A stretch of 64,000 nucleotides of DNA. Origin: Bacillus cereus (GTDB lineage Bacteria; Bacillota; Bacilli; Bacillales; Bacillaceae_G). Location of the stretch: NCBI RefSeq assembly GCF_025917685.1, contig NZ_CP089518.1:1985001-2049000 (forward strand), written 5' to 3'. The notes under the pieces are model-generated. The model ran no database searches, was not told where the DNA came from, and was given only the letters and a program-made list of their open reading frames with translations. Below are positions 48,701-57,044 of this stretch, one piece after another. The translations under genes and the position numbers were made by a program. How positions within the stretch are numbered: the stretch's first letter is position 1; each line of letters begins with the position of its first letter.

Positions 48701-48789
48701 CGACAAGCAACTGCGCTTGTCGTTATGGCCAGAAAGAATTGTTCTCCTATTGTTAATAGTTTATAAGATTGTACTTTCTGGCCATAACG
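48701..48789 (+). other. Two nested/adjacent stem-loops upstream of the 94-residue phage gene
   Basis: CGACAAGC / GCTTGTCG (48701-48708, 48715-48722), then a 16-bp perfect inverted repeat CGTTATGGCCAGAAAG (48721-48736) with its complement at 48774-48789 around a 37-nt loop. There is no coding frame. It could be an RNA regulatory element or a replication-related site. Confidence 0.6.
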
Positions 48790-48829
48790 ATACGTACAGT
48801 ATCAAATTATTTAAAGTGAGGAATGAAAC

Positions 48830-49114
48830 ATGAAAGTAGATTGTAATCGTCTGTTTGATTTAGTTCTACCAGGAGACTTTGCTTTTGCAAATGAATTACA
48901 TAACTGCATGGTGACATGTATTCATAACATGTTTAATGCTGGTTCGCTTGATGAAGCAGATCACTGGGAGAAAGAGTTAAATAGGTGCGCTAAAGAATTC
49001 AAGAGTATTCGTAACGCAAGAGAAGAACATGATGTATCAAAAAGTTATCGAGTAGTTGTTAAAAATCTTCAAGGGAAAGGAATCAATGCATCATTAGTTA
49101 GTCGTAGAAAATAA
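48830..49114 (+). CDS. Phage hypothetical protein
   Basis: 94 residues, soluble, three cysteines in the first 35 residues and a basic C-terminus (GKGINASLVSRRK). GTGAGGAATG precedes the ATG. No family recognised. Confidence 0.6.
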   Translation: MKVDCNRLFDLVLPGDFAFANELHNCMVTCIHNMFNAGSLDEADHWEKELNRCAKEFKSIRNAREEHDVSKSYRVVVKNLQGKGINASLVSRRK

Positions 49115-49146
49115 AAAATCTATCACTTGGCAGAGTGATAGATTTT
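49115..49146 (+). terminator. Intrinsic terminator
   Basis: AAAATCTATCACT / AGTGATAGATTTT with a 6-nt loop. A second small hairpin follows at 49147-49165. Confidence 0.7.
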
Positions 49147-49231
49147 AGACTCTTATAGAGAGTCTTTATAAAAATAAAAGTAGATTAAGTATATCAAAGT
49201 AAACCAAGTAAAACAATGGAGGGTGAATATT

Positions 49232-50212
49232 ATGGCAGTTTATAGACCTGTTCAGGTTTCATATTGGCAAGATGCATTTGTTTTAGATCTTACACCAGAG
49301 GAGAAATACTTTTACTTGTATTTAATGACTAACAGTAAAACTTCTCAGAGTGGAATTTATGAGCTTCCATTACGTGTTATAGAAATGGATACAGGATATA
49401 ACCGTGAAACAGTTGAGAAACTATTAGAGCGGTTTAGTGATTACGGAAAAATTAATTACAACAAGAAGACTAAAGAAATCATGTTGCTTAATTGGCTTAA
49501 ATTTAATGCTATTACAAATATGAACATTGAAAAGTGTGTGCTGAAAGAAATACAGAGCATTAAAGACGAGGAGTTTTTAGTTGATTTTTATGAAACCTGT
49601 TTAGAGCAAGAAAAACAGCAAGATTTTAAAATTCCTCGTATTAAGGAGTACTTCCAAGCTCGTTTTGAGTGGCTTGCAAGGGGCTTCGATGACCCTATGA
49701 AGGAAAAAGAAGAAACAAAAACAGAAACAAAAGAAAAAGAAGAAACAAAAACAGAAACAAAAGAAGCAGCGAGCTGCTCCGAAATGCCAAAAGTAGCAGA
49801 AGAAAATCCAATAGCATTTTATGAACAAAATTTTGGAGTTCTTAAACCTTTTGTAGCTGAAGGTATTAACGCTTGGATTGATGATTTAAATACACAACTT
49901 GTAATTAAAGCAATGAAAATCGCTTTAGAAAAAAATGCACCTAATATGTCTTATGTGCAAGGTATTTTAAGAGATTGGCATGCTAAAGGGTATAAAAGCA
50001 TTAATGATGTTGAAGCTGCACAAGCTCAATTCCGTAAGAAATATCAGTCACGTGGTGGAAGAAATAATGCTCGAAAAGAAATTGTTCCTGATTGGTTACA
50101 TGCTCAAGATACGGAAACACATTCTCAGTCAGTAGAGCGTAGTGAAACCGAATTAGAAGCTGAACGTAAACGTTTAGAACAAGTGTTATCTAAATATAAA
50201 AAAGAGGCCTAG
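49232..50212 (+). CDS. DnaD-domain phage replication protein
   Basis: 326 residues. An N-terminal winged-helix DnaD-N-like region (TPEEKYFYLYLMTNSKTSQSGIYELPL) is followed by a tandem-repeat linker (KEETKTETKE twice, about residues 150-170) and a DnaD C-terminal domain (PIAFYEQNFGVLKPFVAEGINAWIDDL, MSYVQGILRDWHAKGYKS). Such proteins load helicase at the phage origin. ATG at 49232 lies nine bases after GGAGG. No DnaC-like ATPase gene follows. Confidence 0.88.
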   Translation: MAVYRPVQVSYWQDAFVLDLTPEEKYFYLYLMTNSKTSQSGIYELPLRVIEMDTGYNRETVEKLLERFSDYGKINYNKKTKEIMLLNWLKFNAITNMNIEKCVLKEIQSIKDEEFLVDFYETCLEQEKQQDFKIPRIKEYFQARFEWLARGFDDPMKEKEETKTETKEKEETKTETKEAASCSEMPKVAEENPIAFYEQNFGVLKPFVAEGINAWIDDLNTQLVIKAMKIALEKNAPNMSYVQGILRDWHAKGYKSINDVEAAQAQFRKKYQSRGGRNNARKEIVPDWLHAQDTETHSQSVERSETELEAERKRLEQVLSKYKKEA

Positions 50213-50222
50213 GAGGATTGTA

Positions 50223-50585
50223 ATGCCAAAGCAGCTAACAATCTTTGATGTTGAATCAGTTGTGTCATTTGATCCTAAGAAGGCTCATGTTCATCGGTTA
50301 AATTCTAAACTACGTTTTGCTGACGTTGTTGTACAAATACCACGCCAAGCAAAGGCGATTGACGAATTAAAACCAACGACAGCACCTGATGAGCGTTATG
50401 AGTTGTTTGAAGATTACGTGATTGGTATTTGGCGCTATAAGCGATCGGAGGATAAAGAATTTGTATGGGAAGAAGCAGAAAAAATGTGTAAGCAAGCACG
50501 GGATGAAAAAAAGCCGATTCCAATACGGCTCCATTTATCACTTGAACAATCATTTGTTCCAGAAAATGTTGTGCGATATTTGTAG
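50223..50585 (+). CDS. Phage hypothetical protein
   Basis: 120 residues, MPKQLTIFDVESVVSF..., no TM or signal. It follows the DnaD gene by 10 nt with AGGAGG before the ATG, so it is in the same operon. No family recognised. Confidence 0.6.
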   Translation: MPKQLTIFDVESVVSFDPKKAHVHRLNSKLRFADVVVQIPRQAKAIDELKPTTAPDERYELFEDYVIGIWRYKRSEDKEFVWEEAEKMCKQARDEKKPIPIRLHLSLEQSFVPENVVRYL

Positions 50586-50656
50586 ACAAACAAAAAAGCC
50601 GAGACTGCTCCCGACTTACTTCGACAAAGTAATTATAACATATGGGAGTGATCTAG

Positions 50657-50848
50657 GTGGGAATCAGAAAAGAAAATCTTATAGAAATGACAGCTGAAAT
50701 AGATTTGAAAATAAACGGAATATATGTTGTTAAAAATGGTCAAGTCCAACTAATAGAACCACCTCAAGGTGGATTTGGTGAACAATCATTTGTATATCAA
50801 AGTGGAAAAGTAATCCGTATGGAAGAACGAAAAACACAGTTACTTTAA
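50657..50848 (+). CDS. Small phage protein (DUF3954-like)
   Basis: 63 residues: MTAEIDLKINGIYVVKNGQ then PPQGGFGEQSF, resembling DUF3954 proteins of Bacillus phages. The start is a GTG at 50657, eight bases after GGGAG; an internal ATG has no ribosome site. Confidence 0.6.
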   Translation: MGIRKENLIEMTAEIDLKINGIYVVKNGQVQLIEPPQGGFGEQSFVYQSGKVIRMEERKTQLL

Positions 50849-51265
50849 TCAAATTTGAATTTTATTAAAAAATTGGACTAAAAGCATTAATAATGAGATG
50901 GGAAAAAGAGCATCATCACTGAAATAAAAAAGCCCTGCACACAGGGCGTATAAAAAGATACCTTAGCAATAACGACGATTAGGGGGACGTATTAGCTAAG
51001 GTATCTTTATAGGGTGATTGCATACTAAGTATGCAATCAGGAGCATTGTTGAATGTATTGGGATATTCAACACGTTAAGAATAACATGAAATTTCAGTTA
51101 ATTCATCCGGTAAATTTGTCCAAAAAAGGTGCTTCTATAAAAGTTTTTCATCTAAGAATTGGATTCATGGATCTTAACAAAAGAGTTATTTAATAGAATT
51201 TTGTTAAAAAGCGATTATCATTAAATCGCTCCATGATTAATGATAATCGCTTATGTATTGAAAAG
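50849..51265. other. Non-coding stretch with four consecutive hairpins
   Basis: Hairpins at 50932-50947 (GCCCTG stem), 50954-51008 (14-bp perfect stem, 27-nt loop), 51016-51038 (11-bp perfect stem) and 51048-51071 (7-bp stem). No open frame with a ribosome site spans them. Confidence 0.55.
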
Positions 51266-51625
51266 CTATTCAGTTATTTGAAATATAGTTTCATCAGGTC
51301 TGGAGAATCCATACAATTTCCTTGCGAACTTTAAAATACCTTCTTCACTCTCTGTTAAAGTTTTAATATCGTTTTCAAAATAACGTCCTGTAATTTCTAA
51401 TTCAGATAATCTTTTCTTTTCTTTATTAAGTGTAATTTGTTTTTCTTGAATCATTTGTTCTTGCTTATAAATGGAAATTTGGATGGAAATAACCATAGGT
51501 AGCATAAAAGCAAGCGCTAATAAAAGACGACGTCTTAGCTTTTTATTCGTTTGTAGGTTCTTGTTAGGATTAATTTGTTTTTTGGAGATTGATTGTTGTG
51601 GTGGTAAATTTGGGACACTCCCCAT
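51266..51625 (-). CDS. DivIC/FtsB-like septum-formation protein
   Basis: 119 residues: a basic N-terminus, one TM segment (about residues 33-50), a coiled coil (KQEQMIQEKQITLNKEKKRL) and the conserved FtsB/DivIC tail KFARKLYGFSRPDETIFQI. DivIC partners FtsL in the divisome. GGAGGCATT precedes the ATG. The chromosomal divIC lies elsewhere (normally near yabP-ftsH), so this is an extra copy carried by the prophage and transcribed opposite to the phage operon. Confidence 0.7.
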   Translation of the reverse strand: MGSVPNLPPQQSISKKQINPNKNLQTNKKLRRRLLLALAFMLPMVISIQISIYKQEQMIQEKQITLNKEKKRLSELEITGRYFENDIKTLTESEEGILKFARKLYGFSRPDETIFQITE

Positions 51626-51764
51626 TTTAATGCCTCCATTACTTATGTATAGAATTTAAATTGCTTAAAAGTATTATATATGCTAAATAGATAATTTTGA
51701 ACCTATTTAGGCAAAGATAGGTTTTATGAAATTTAAATAAAATCCTTATTTGAGAGAAATAGAA

Positions 51765-52037
51765 TTATTTCAAATTTTGTAGCTGTGATTCTGCTAACCC
51801 TGCACCAATAATAGTAGCAATAATTAATACGCAAGCAATTAAAATACCTAAAATGATTAACATAGCAAAAGTAATTTTTTTCGCTATATCTCCTTTCGGA
51901 GCAAGGATAGCTAAAATAATTGAGATAGATAGTATAAAACTTGCAGTTAAAAAATCAAAGTGTATATACCTAGAAAATGAACTGAAAAATAAGATTGAAG
52001 TTAAAAACATTGAAATGAAACCGAAGTATTTTCTCAT
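51765..52037 (-). CDS. Small three-TM membrane protein
   Basis: 90 residues with three hydrophobic segments (about 5-23, 28-45 and 55-80). AAAGGC precedes the ATG. It lies on the same strand as the DivIC-like gene, 139 bp upstream. No family recognised. Confidence 0.55.
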   Translation of the reverse strand: MRKYFGFISMFLTSILFFSSFSRYIHFDFLTASFILSISIILAILAPKGDIAKKITFAMLIILGILIACVLIIATIIGAGLAESQLQNLK

Positions 52038-52665
52038 TATTTTAGCCTTTCTTGAAAAATGAATTATGCAGATTATACCATAATTAAAGTGAATTGAAGT
52101 TGGATTTTAACAAAAACGCTATTTTAGTAGGAGAGTTAAAAAGGACCCACATTGAGGGGGTGAGTCCTTTTAATAAAGCTAAGCATATAGAGATTATGTA
52201 TATATTACCAAAAATGGAATCCGATTTCTATATGTTAGATGTTGAGAAAAAATCACTTGGCACAACAAAGTAGCCAGCTTAATCAGCTAACCACTTGTTG
52301 TACAAAAGAAAATTAGGCCCTACAAGTTAGTATGTGTAACTTTAAGTTACAGTTATAGTGTAAACCAGATTGGAAATGTTATGCGGGAGTGAAAACAATA
52401 AAAATTTCATTTTGTAGAAATAAAAACCCTAGTTTCCTAGGGGAATGGTATAACAGCTCAATATATTTTAATCTTTTATATTGTAACGTAATATTACGTT
52501 GAAAACATCAGGTGAATGTAACCAATCGCAGAAAAAGAGCAGCTAGCAAAAGCTAACTGCTTAATACAGAGGAGAGAAGAATTACAGGGACAGTTAAATG
52601 AGTTCTGGCTTATCGCCTGTGTATAGCATTTGCGAATTATTAAATTTTATTCAGGAGGAATGGAT
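52038..52665. other. Non-coding stretch with hairpins and one repeat copy
   Basis: Contains a hairpin near 52138-52172 (AAAAGGACCCAC / GTGAGTCCTTTT), the first copy of a 110-bp direct repeat (52284-52393), and CCCTAG-TTTC-CTAGGG at 52427-52442. No credible gene. Confidence 0.45.
52284..52393 (+). repeat. 110-bp direct repeat, copy A
   Basis: About 85-90% identical by eye to copy B (52816-52925). Shared features include CCACTTGTTGTACAAAAG, a small hairpin around ACTTTAAGT, and GAAATGTTATGCGG at the right end. Confidence 0.8.
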
Positions 52666-52812
52666 TTGAAAAGATATCGCGTTGAATTTACTGAAACTAA
52701 ATCTTATGAAGCATTTGTGGAAGCACCTGATCTAGATAAAGCAATTGATAAAGTTCGTAAGGGTCTTGTAGAGGATGAAGAACTAATTGCAAAGGATGTA
52801 TTTACAAAATAA
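52666..52812 (+). CDS. 48-residue phage protein between direct repeats
   Basis: A TTG at 52666, seven bases after GGAGG, opens KRYRVEFTETKSYEAFVEAPDLDKAIDKVRKGL..., ending DVFTK. An in-frame ATG two codons earlier is too close to the ribosome site. The beta-alpha-beta-like pattern resembles small phage proteins of unknown function. It lies between the two copies of the 110-bp repeat. Confidence 0.6.
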   Translation: MKRYRVEFTETKSYEAFVEAPDLDKAIDKVRKGLVEDEELIAKDVFTK

Positions 52813-52815
52813 GAG

Positions 52816-52925
52816 CAGCTAGCCACTTGTTGTACAAAAGAAAAATAGGGCCTGCAAGTTGGGATGTGTAGCTTTAAAGTTACAATTTTAGTATAAACCG
52901 ATTAGAAATGTTATGCGGAAGTGAA
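52816..52925 (+). repeat. 110-bp direct repeat, copy B
   Basis: Second copy, beginning four bases after the stop of the 48-residue gene. The hairpin half-sites differ from copy A by changes that keep pairing (A-U to G-U). Confidence 0.8.
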
Positions 52926-52993
52926 TGGAGAAAAGCTTCATTTTAGTAGTAAGCGTTCTTTTTCCTAATTACTTTAATAAATTTAATGGTTTT

Positions 52994-53869
52994 TCAGGTT
53001 AATTTAATATAAATTTCATGTTCTGGCTCTAAATGGATTAGTATGTGAGCACGATTAAATTTTTTCTTGATACTTTGTTCTATTCGATCACATAACTCAT
53101 GCGCTGTTTTGATGTCATAGTGAGATAAAACAACAAGGTGAAAATCTATGTATTCCATTGAACCTGAGCGTCTTGTGCGAAAATCATGAAACTCAATATA
53201 TTCATCTTTATAAGTTTCAATGATATTTATGATTTTTTGTTCTTCTGCTGGTAATAGACACGCATCAATTAATGGAGGGAAGGACTCTTTCATTAATTTG
53301 AAGGCTTCAGTCATAATATAAACAGCTAAAATAATTCCAATGATTGGGTCTAGGAAATACCATTTAGTTAAACTAACTAAAAATAAGCTAATTGCAACAC
53401 CTAAGGAAGTGTAAACATCAGTGAGTAAATGTAGTGCATTAGATTTCATTGCAATTGAATTTGTTTTTTCAGCAGTTTTGTTAACAATTCGTGATACTAC
53501 AGAATTGATGAGTGCTCCTATCAACATAACGACTATTCCTAAAAATGGGAGTTGAATTGGTTCAGGGTTTATCAATTTAAGAACACATTCATAAATAATC
53601 CAAAAACCAGCTATGAAAATTAGTAATGTTTCAATTGTTCCGGATATGTTTTCCACCTTTCCGTGTCCATAGGGATGGATTTTATCCGCTGGTTTATTTG
53701 AAATTCGGACAGAAAAGAAAGCGATGATTGAAGCTAATAAATCTAATGATGAATGAATAGCCTCGGAAAGAATAGCGACTGAACCAGTAAATATACCAAT
53801 AACAACTTTTAAAACAACAACAAAAGAGTTACTTAATACTGATAAAAAAGCTACTTTTGATGAATCCAT
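52994..53869 (-). CDS. Cation diffusion facilitator transporter
   Basis: 291 residues, a CDF exporter with six TM segments. The metal-binding positions are HSSLD in TM2 (SEAIHSSLDLLAS near 38) and HLLTD in TM5 (NALHLLTDVYTS near 150), followed by HPYGHGKVE and a C-terminal cytoplasmic ferredoxin-like domain (FHDFRTRRSG, HLVVLSHYDIKTAHELCDRIE). Metal specificity (Zn, Mn or Fe) is not decided by sequence alone. An unusual cargo gene in a prophage; transcribed against the phage operon. Confidence 0.88.
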   Translation of the reverse strand: MDSSKVAFLSVLSNSFVVVLKVVIGIFTGSVAILSEAIHSSLDLLASIIAFFSVRISNKPADKIHPYGHGKVENISGTIETLLIFIAGFWIIYECVLKLINPEPIQLPFLGIVVMLIGALINSVVSRIVNKTAEKTNSIAMKSNALHLLTDVYTSLGVAISLFLVSLTKWYFLDPIIGIILAVYIMTEAFKLMKESFPPLIDACLLPAEEQKIINIIETYKDEYIEFHDFRTRRSGSMEYIDFHLVVLSHYDIKTAHELCDRIEQSIKKKFNRAHILIHLEPEHEIYIKLT

Positions 53870-54059
53870 TGTTATTTATTCCCCCTAAACTCTTATGATT
53901 TACCATTTTATGTTATCAGTTCAAAATACAGTGGGTCTATAGCAACCTTTTTGTGAAAGACAATAAAAATTGAAGTGCTCTTAATATGTTTCCTTTAGGC
54001 ATATTTAATTACAAAATTGAAATATAAGTGAACAGAATATAGTCCGGCTAGAAAACTAG

Positions 54060-54118
54060 AGGACACCAATTCACTAAAGCAGCAATTAAAACTGTTTTAG
54101 GAATAGGTGTCCTTTTTA
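54060..54118 (+). terminator. Long-armed plus-strand terminator
   Basis: AGGACACCAATTC (54060-54072) pairs with GAATAGGTGTCCT (54101-54113), then five T. No annotated plus-strand gene lies directly upstream. Confidence 0.6.
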
Positions 54119-54140
54119 TTTTGAAAAGGGAGATGGGGAA

Positions 54141-54320
54141 ATGAAGGCATTAAAGGATCAGCTACGTGAGTGGAAAAAGCAATCAAAACAAGCAAAGAAG
54201 AAAAATAAGAAAAACAAGAAAAAACGAAAAGGAAAATTAAGTACTCGTGACATTGAAGATTTAATGAGAATTCGTGGCCCACGTTATGAACGTAGACGCG
54301 GAGCTTTAAGACAAAAGTAA
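54141..54320 (+). CDS. Small lysine-rich phage protein
   Basis: 59 residues, MKALKDQLREWKKQSKQAKK followed by a run of basic residues and RGPRYERRRGALRQK. GGGAGATGGGG precedes the ATG. It lies 27 nt before the ArpU gene and is probably co-transcribed. The strong positive charge suggests nucleic-acid binding. Confidence 0.65.
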   Translation: MKALKDQLREWKKQSKQAKKKNKKNKKKRKGKLSTRDIEDLMRIRGPRYERRRGALRQK

Positions 54321-54347
54321 TTTAAAAATAAAAAGGAGTGGTCTTAC

Positions 54348-54830
54348 ATGACTAAACAATTATCTTTCTTACCAAAAATTGATAGAACGGCAACACAAGA
54401 GGAATTAGAAGGTGTGTTGGAAAGCGTACGTATACATAGGCAATTTTGGATGATACGTAAAGAAATGAAAGTCACTCCTTCTTATGAAATACGTGAGCAC
54501 GGTCCTACACATGCGGTTGGGAAGCCATTAGAAGATGTTGCCATAGCGAATATTCAACAAAGCAAACGAGAAGAGTGGCTTGAAAGAATGTCATTACGTA
54601 TTGATCAGTTTCTAAATCGATTAGGGAACGGACGTGCGGGAAGTATTCAAAGAGATATTATTTATAAACGTTATTTAGAAGAAGAGGACGTATGTGATTA
54701 CATGGTTTATAACGAAATAGGGATGTCAGAGCGTACTTATCGACGTTGGAAATCTAAAGCGTTTTATAAACTTGCTTTTGCGCTTGGATTAGAAGTTTAC
54801 GAGACAGAAGAAAAGGGAGGTAATGAATAA
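54348..54830 (+). CDS. ArpU-family phage transcriptional regulator
   Basis: 160 residues. Typical ArpU/RinA layout: N-terminal helical region and a C-terminal sigma-like HTH (DYMVYNEIGMSERTYRRWKSKAFYKLAFALGLEVY). It is expected to activate the late (packaging and structural) genes to its right. AAAAGGAGTGG precedes the ATG. Confidence 0.88.
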   Translation: MTKQLSFLPKIDRTATQEELEGVLESVRIHRQFWMIRKEMKVTPSYEIREHGPTHAVGKPLEDVAIANIQQSKREEWLERMSLRIDQFLNRLGNGRAGSIQRDIIYKRYLEEEDVCDYMVYNEIGMSERTYRRWKSKAFYKLAFALGLEVYETEEKGGNE

Positions 54831-55372
54831 TGAATTTTGTTCAACCAATACGTGATCCAGAGCAAATACAGCAGCTTAAAGAGTATTTTAAGGAAAAGAG
54901 CTTACGCAATTACATTCTCTTCATTATGGGCATTAATACAGGTCTTAGAATCTCAGATATTTTGAAACTGAAGGTAGGAGATGTCAAGGGCAGTCATATA
55001 TCTATGAGGGAAAAGAAAACAGGGAAGCAGAAACGAATACAAATTACCGCATCTCTTAAAAGAGAGCTTAAATGGTTTATTGAAGAAAGAGAAGATAATG
55101 AGTATTTATTACAAAGTAGACAAGGGAAGAATCGTCCTATTGGGCGTAGCATGGCATATAAGATATTAAGTGGAGCAGCCGCAGAGTTTGGATTAGATGA
55201 AATAGGAACACATACGCTAAGAAAGACGTACGGATATCATATGTACATGCAAACGAAAAACATAGCATTACTCATGGAGATATTCAATCACTCTTCAGAG
55301 AAGGTCACGTTACGTTATATAGGTGTAAATCAAGATGCAATGGATAAAGCAATGACTAGGTTTAGAATCTAA
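54830..55372 (+). CDS. Second tyrosine recombinase (catalytic-domain type)
   Basis: 180 residues, only the catalytic domain: NTGLRISDILKL (Arg), KKTGKQKRI (Lys), HTLRKTYGYH (His-x-x-Arg), FNHSSEKVT and Tyr in LRYIGV. The stop and start overlap with ArpU (TAATG). Such short recombinases regularly sit between arpU and the terminase genes in Bacillus phages; their job is unclear. Confidence 0.85.
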   Translation: MNFVQPIRDPEQIQQLKEYFKEKSLRNYILFIMGINTGLRISDILKLKVGDVKGSHISMREKKTGKQKRIQITASLKRELKWFIEEREDNEYLLQSRQGKNRPIGRSMAYKILSGAAAEFGLDEIGTHTLRKTYGYHMYMQTKNIALLMEIFNHSSEKVTLRYIGVNQDAMDKAMTRFRI

Positions 55373-55483
55373 TCATTGCTTTTTTCTTTTTAAATCTAGG
55401 GGTATCACCAGCAATTACTAAATCAATGATAACGATTGATAATAAAGCTAAAAAAACTCCAATGTATTCACCTCAATTTATAC

Positions 55484-56137
55484 TTAAAACAAATTGTGCA
55501 CAGCGATTAATAATAATATAAATCCACTTAAAGCTGTGCTAAATTGTCCTAATGTCCAAGATCCAATTTTTACATTTGCAACTTTTTTTCCTAATTTAAC
55601 TCCTAACCAAACAGTTAAAAAGCTGAATATTGCTGCTGATAATGAAATAGCAAATGGAGATAATTTTAATAGCCCTGCACCTAGTCCATTCGTTAGAGCA
55701 TTCATAGATATAGCAATACCAAGAACAATAGCTTCAAAAAAACTAATATTTCCTGATTTATCAAGGTCAGCTTTTTCAGGAGATTTTAAATATCCAGTAA
55801 TAACATTTGAAACAGATTCATCGTCATCAAATACTTCTTGATTAACTTTCTTTTTTCTTGGAATTGTCATTAAAATAATTCGCAAACCAATTACAAACAA
55901 AAACACTGTACCAATAACGTCAGATAATGTACCAGGAAAAACTTTTGAAATATATTGCCCAAACAAAATACCCATTTCACTAAAAACAAAAGCAATAATC
56001 GCAATTATAAAGTTAGCTAAAAAACCTATACGAATATTACGGATACCATAAGATATGCCTACTCCAAAATTATCTATACTAGAGGATAACGAAAGTAATA
56101 AAATGGTGATTAAAGCTGTTATAGCCACAATTATCAT
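55484..56137 (-). CDS. YtaF/MntP-like membrane protein
   Basis: 217 residues with six TM segments in two three-helix halves (SLSSSIDNFGVGISYG and LGIAISMNALTNGLGAG), the repeat typical of the MntP/YtaF family. An EF-hand-like loop DLDKSGNISFFEA lies between them near residue 125. B. subtilis YtaF is a sporulation membrane protein; MntP exports manganese. Like the CDF gene it is transcribed against the phage operon. Confidence 0.82.
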   Translation of the reverse strand: MIIVAITALITILLLSLSSSIDNFGVGISYGIRNIRIGFLANFIIAIIAFVFSEMGILFGQYISKVFPGTLSDVIGTVFLFVIGLRIILMTIPRKKKVNQEVFDDDESVSNVITGYLKSPEKADLDKSGNISFFEAIVLGIAISMNALTNGLGAGLLKLSPFAISLSAAIFSFLTVWLGVKLGKKVANVKIGSWTLGQFSTALSGFILLLIAVHNLF

Positions 56138-56403
56138 ACTCCCTTTTTGTTCTATGCTGAAACAGCAAGCTATTTTCTGGGTTATTGTATGTTTTTGCTT
56201 AGCGTGTTGTTCTTCATAAATGCTGGTGGTACTCCTATACAGTTACTCATAAATTTCGTACTGTGTAACTCAAAAGAGAAAGTTTAATTAAGTCAATGAT
56301 TGCAAGGGATTCAGCGAAGGGGTCAGTTACACACAATATAAGATATGGGTAAGTCATTTATGATAACATAATTTATAGATGTTTATAAAATGGAGGGATG
56401 AGC

Positions 56404-57030
56404 ATGGGTTATACAAGAAAGCAATGGGGAGAGCGTTATAGTCAAAGAACTGATATGAGTACCTATTTAATACACTTAACAAAGGGAGTTTATGATGAAA
56501 ACGGGAAACAAATAAAATCACCATTTGAGGTACTTAATAAAATATTAATAGATAAAAAAATATTAGGAAGTACAACGGAATCAGGATACATAATAGGGGG
56601 AAATAAAGCTGTGTGTTTTCAGGACATGCCATTGACTGGTGTGTGTCAAAATATATTATTCGAGCAGGAGCGGACAGACCAAGTTTCTCAAAGACGATAT
56701 GTAGCAGCGGGTTTAGCTTTTCCGAAGGATTATGTATATAGAAATGGTGGCAGACCAGTACTTTACGAAAAAAAAGATATTGCAAAGGATTTACTTCCAG
56801 AAGATGAGTGGTGGCGAATAGTAAGTCTAAACTTAGATGATGCTGATAACTACATTGACTGGACTCATGAAAGAGAATGGAGATTAAAAGGGGACTTTGA
56901 ATTTGATATTAGAGAAGCAGTTATACTTTTAGGGAATGCAAGGGCTTATAGAGGTGTGGCAACTCATATAGATTCAGCAATTCTAAAAGAAGTAGCCGGA
57001 GTAAATATGATGGCCCCAATTCTTTTTTAA
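56404..57030 (+). CDS. AbiGi/DUF2971-like protein (possible phage-defence gene)
   Basis: 208 residues, soluble. MSTYLIHLTKG near residue 18, a SPFEVLNKILIDKKILGS segment, KAVCFQDMPLTGV near 70 and the closing DWTHEREWRLKG near 155 resemble abortive-infection AbiGi and DUF2971 proteins, which share an ADP-ribosyltransferase-like (DarT-type) pattern. ATG at 56404 lies seven bases after GGAGG. The assignment is from motif memory; activity is not proven. Confidence 0.5.
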   Translation: MGYTRKQWGERYSQRTDMSTYLIHLTKGVYDENGKQIKSPFEVLNKILIDKKILGSTTESGYIIGGNKAVCFQDMPLTGVCQNILFEQERTDQVSQRRYVAAGLAFPKDYVYRNGGRPVLYEKKDIAKDLLPEDEWWRIVSLNLDDADNYIDWTHEREWRLKGDFEFDIREAVILLGNARAYRGVATHIDSAILKEVAGVNMMAPILF

Positions 57031-57044
57031 TGAATTAAATAAAA

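Noticed and set aside
50422..50697. Alternative 91-codon plus-strand frame overlapping the 120-residue phage gene
   Set aside because: It is internal to and out of frame with the gene at 50223, and has no ribosome site.
56138..56397. Manganese (yybP-ykoY) riboswitch upstream of the YtaF/MntP-like gene
   Set aside because: The conserved loop words of that riboswitch are not visible on the minus strand.
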